The notes below the pieces were generated by a model that worked only from the letters and a program-made list of their open reading frames with translations, had not been told where the DNA came from and searched no databases. From Nitrososphaeraceae archaeon (GTDB lineage Archaea; Thermoproteota; Nitrososphaeria; Nitrososphaerales; Nitrososphaeraceae): 5,309 bases of DNA. Below are positions 5,094-5,309 of this stretch, one piece after another (position 1 is the stretch's first letter; the number at the start of each line of letters is the position of its first letter). A program made the translations under genes and the position numbers. The stretch spans positions 1 to 5,309 of the forward strand of contig JAICHI010000100.1 of NCBI GenBank assembly GCA_025922735.1, read 5' to 3'.

Positions 5094-5309
5094 CATTTCG
5101 TAAGTGGCTTATCGCTCAAGGCAAACGGTATTGGACTGTCAGAGAGATAGTCATATTTGCAAAGAAGTATGGGATGTCCTAGTCAATGGCGATGCTTCAG
5201 AGCTAATGACATTATCATCCTCAAATAGAAAACATGCATTATCCCCATTGGCAGCATTATCAAAGTACCAGGGAGGACACGACCAGTATCTGCAGCTCAA
5301 GCAGCGCTA

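Larger units (their letters stand above)
5057..5309 (+). pseudogene. thaumarchaeal-type integrase, N-terminal part; no start, one frameshift, cut by window end
   Basis: Archaeal tyrosine recombinase, recognised from its N-terminal, DNA-core-binding-like part. First frame (5057-5173): FRKAFSSEDYIFSFRKWL, then IAQGKRYWTVREI and IFAKKYG. After the GGG at 5171-5173 this frame soon meets TAG (5180). The adjacent frame continues from 5173 with DVLVNGDASELMTL, SSSNRKHALSPLAALSKY, QGGHDQYLQLKQR to the window end. The style FxxWL, AKKYGxVLxxGDASxL, RKHAxxxLAxLSKY is what I know from Nitrososphaera element integrases. One extra G at 5171-5173 would restore a single frame. The C-terminal catalytic domain (Arg, His and Tyr residues) lies beyond the window. 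The first frame has no ATG, GTG or TTG between the stop at 4994-4996 and the frameshift. The true start may therefore be at the element's other end, as in SSV-type integrases whose gene contains attP, or be lost. GTG at 5104 could start a shorter second-frame product. Confidence 0.72.

Noticed and set aside
5165..5182. Programmed -1 ribosomal frameshift in the integrase
   Set aside because: No X XXY YYZ slippery heptamer and no evident downstream stem or pseudoknot at the shift point; a missing G in a G run is simpler.
5063..5309. Intron of tRNA-Thr with the 3' exon inside the window
   Set aside because: I looked for the ACCTT anticodon strand, a T arm of the GGTTCGA type and a CTAGGGC closing strand downstream and found none; the bases are explained by integrase coding instead.

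Overview
The window reads as chromosomal archaeal DNA, most likely from an ammonia-oxidising Nitrososphaerales (Thaumarchaeota group I.1b) genome. The evidence is the gene set: RtcB RNA ligase, a PDCD5-type DNA-binding protein, archaeal-style uS11 with the [12 protein letters not shown] tail, and ThiL with the archaeal TDVPSGM/SDLAAKG signature. Moderate GC, TATA-like boxes close to starts and a thaumarchaeal-type integrase fragment agree. The lineage is an inference from protein style, not from a search.

Layout. Positions 1-52 hold a short leader with a TATA-like element. A plus-strand cassette follows: rtcB (53-1528), a PDCD5-family protein sharing one base with it (1528-1932), and a small unrecognised protein 2 bases further on (start about 1935, end 2264). 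This cassette meets a minus-strand cassette tail to tail, and the two opposing TAG stops share one palindromic CTAG (2261-2264). The minus-strand cassette is transcribed as a phosphohexomutase of the GlmM/ManB type (4993 or 4948 down to 3644), then thiL (overlapping by 17 bases), then rps11 (36 bases further). rps11 also appears to have its own near-leaderless promoter.

The most interesting part is 4990-5309. Divergent from the phosphohexomutase gene is a textbook 5' half of a tRNA-Thr with anticodon CGU. The tRNA stops matching at the end of its anticodon loop; no 3' half follows. Instead an open frame runs out of the tRNA into the N-terminal part of a thaumarchaeal-type integrase. That integrase has no start codon in this window, one apparent -1 frameshift at a G run, and is cut by the window end. 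The sequence TTTCGTAAG, which contains the anticodon loop, occurs again 39 bases downstream, with an inverted repeat between the copies. The best reading is the attachment-site junction of an integrated element, intact or decaying, that used the anticodon loop of tRNA-Thr(CGU) as its target.

Functional links: the plus-strand cassette concerns RNA ligation and a nucleic-acid-binding protein. The minus-strand cassette combines sugar-phosphate isomerisation for glycan precursors, the last step of thiamine diphosphate synthesis, and a small-subunit ribosomal protein. No single pathway joins these genes; they look like housekeeping genes packed tightly beside an element insertion site.
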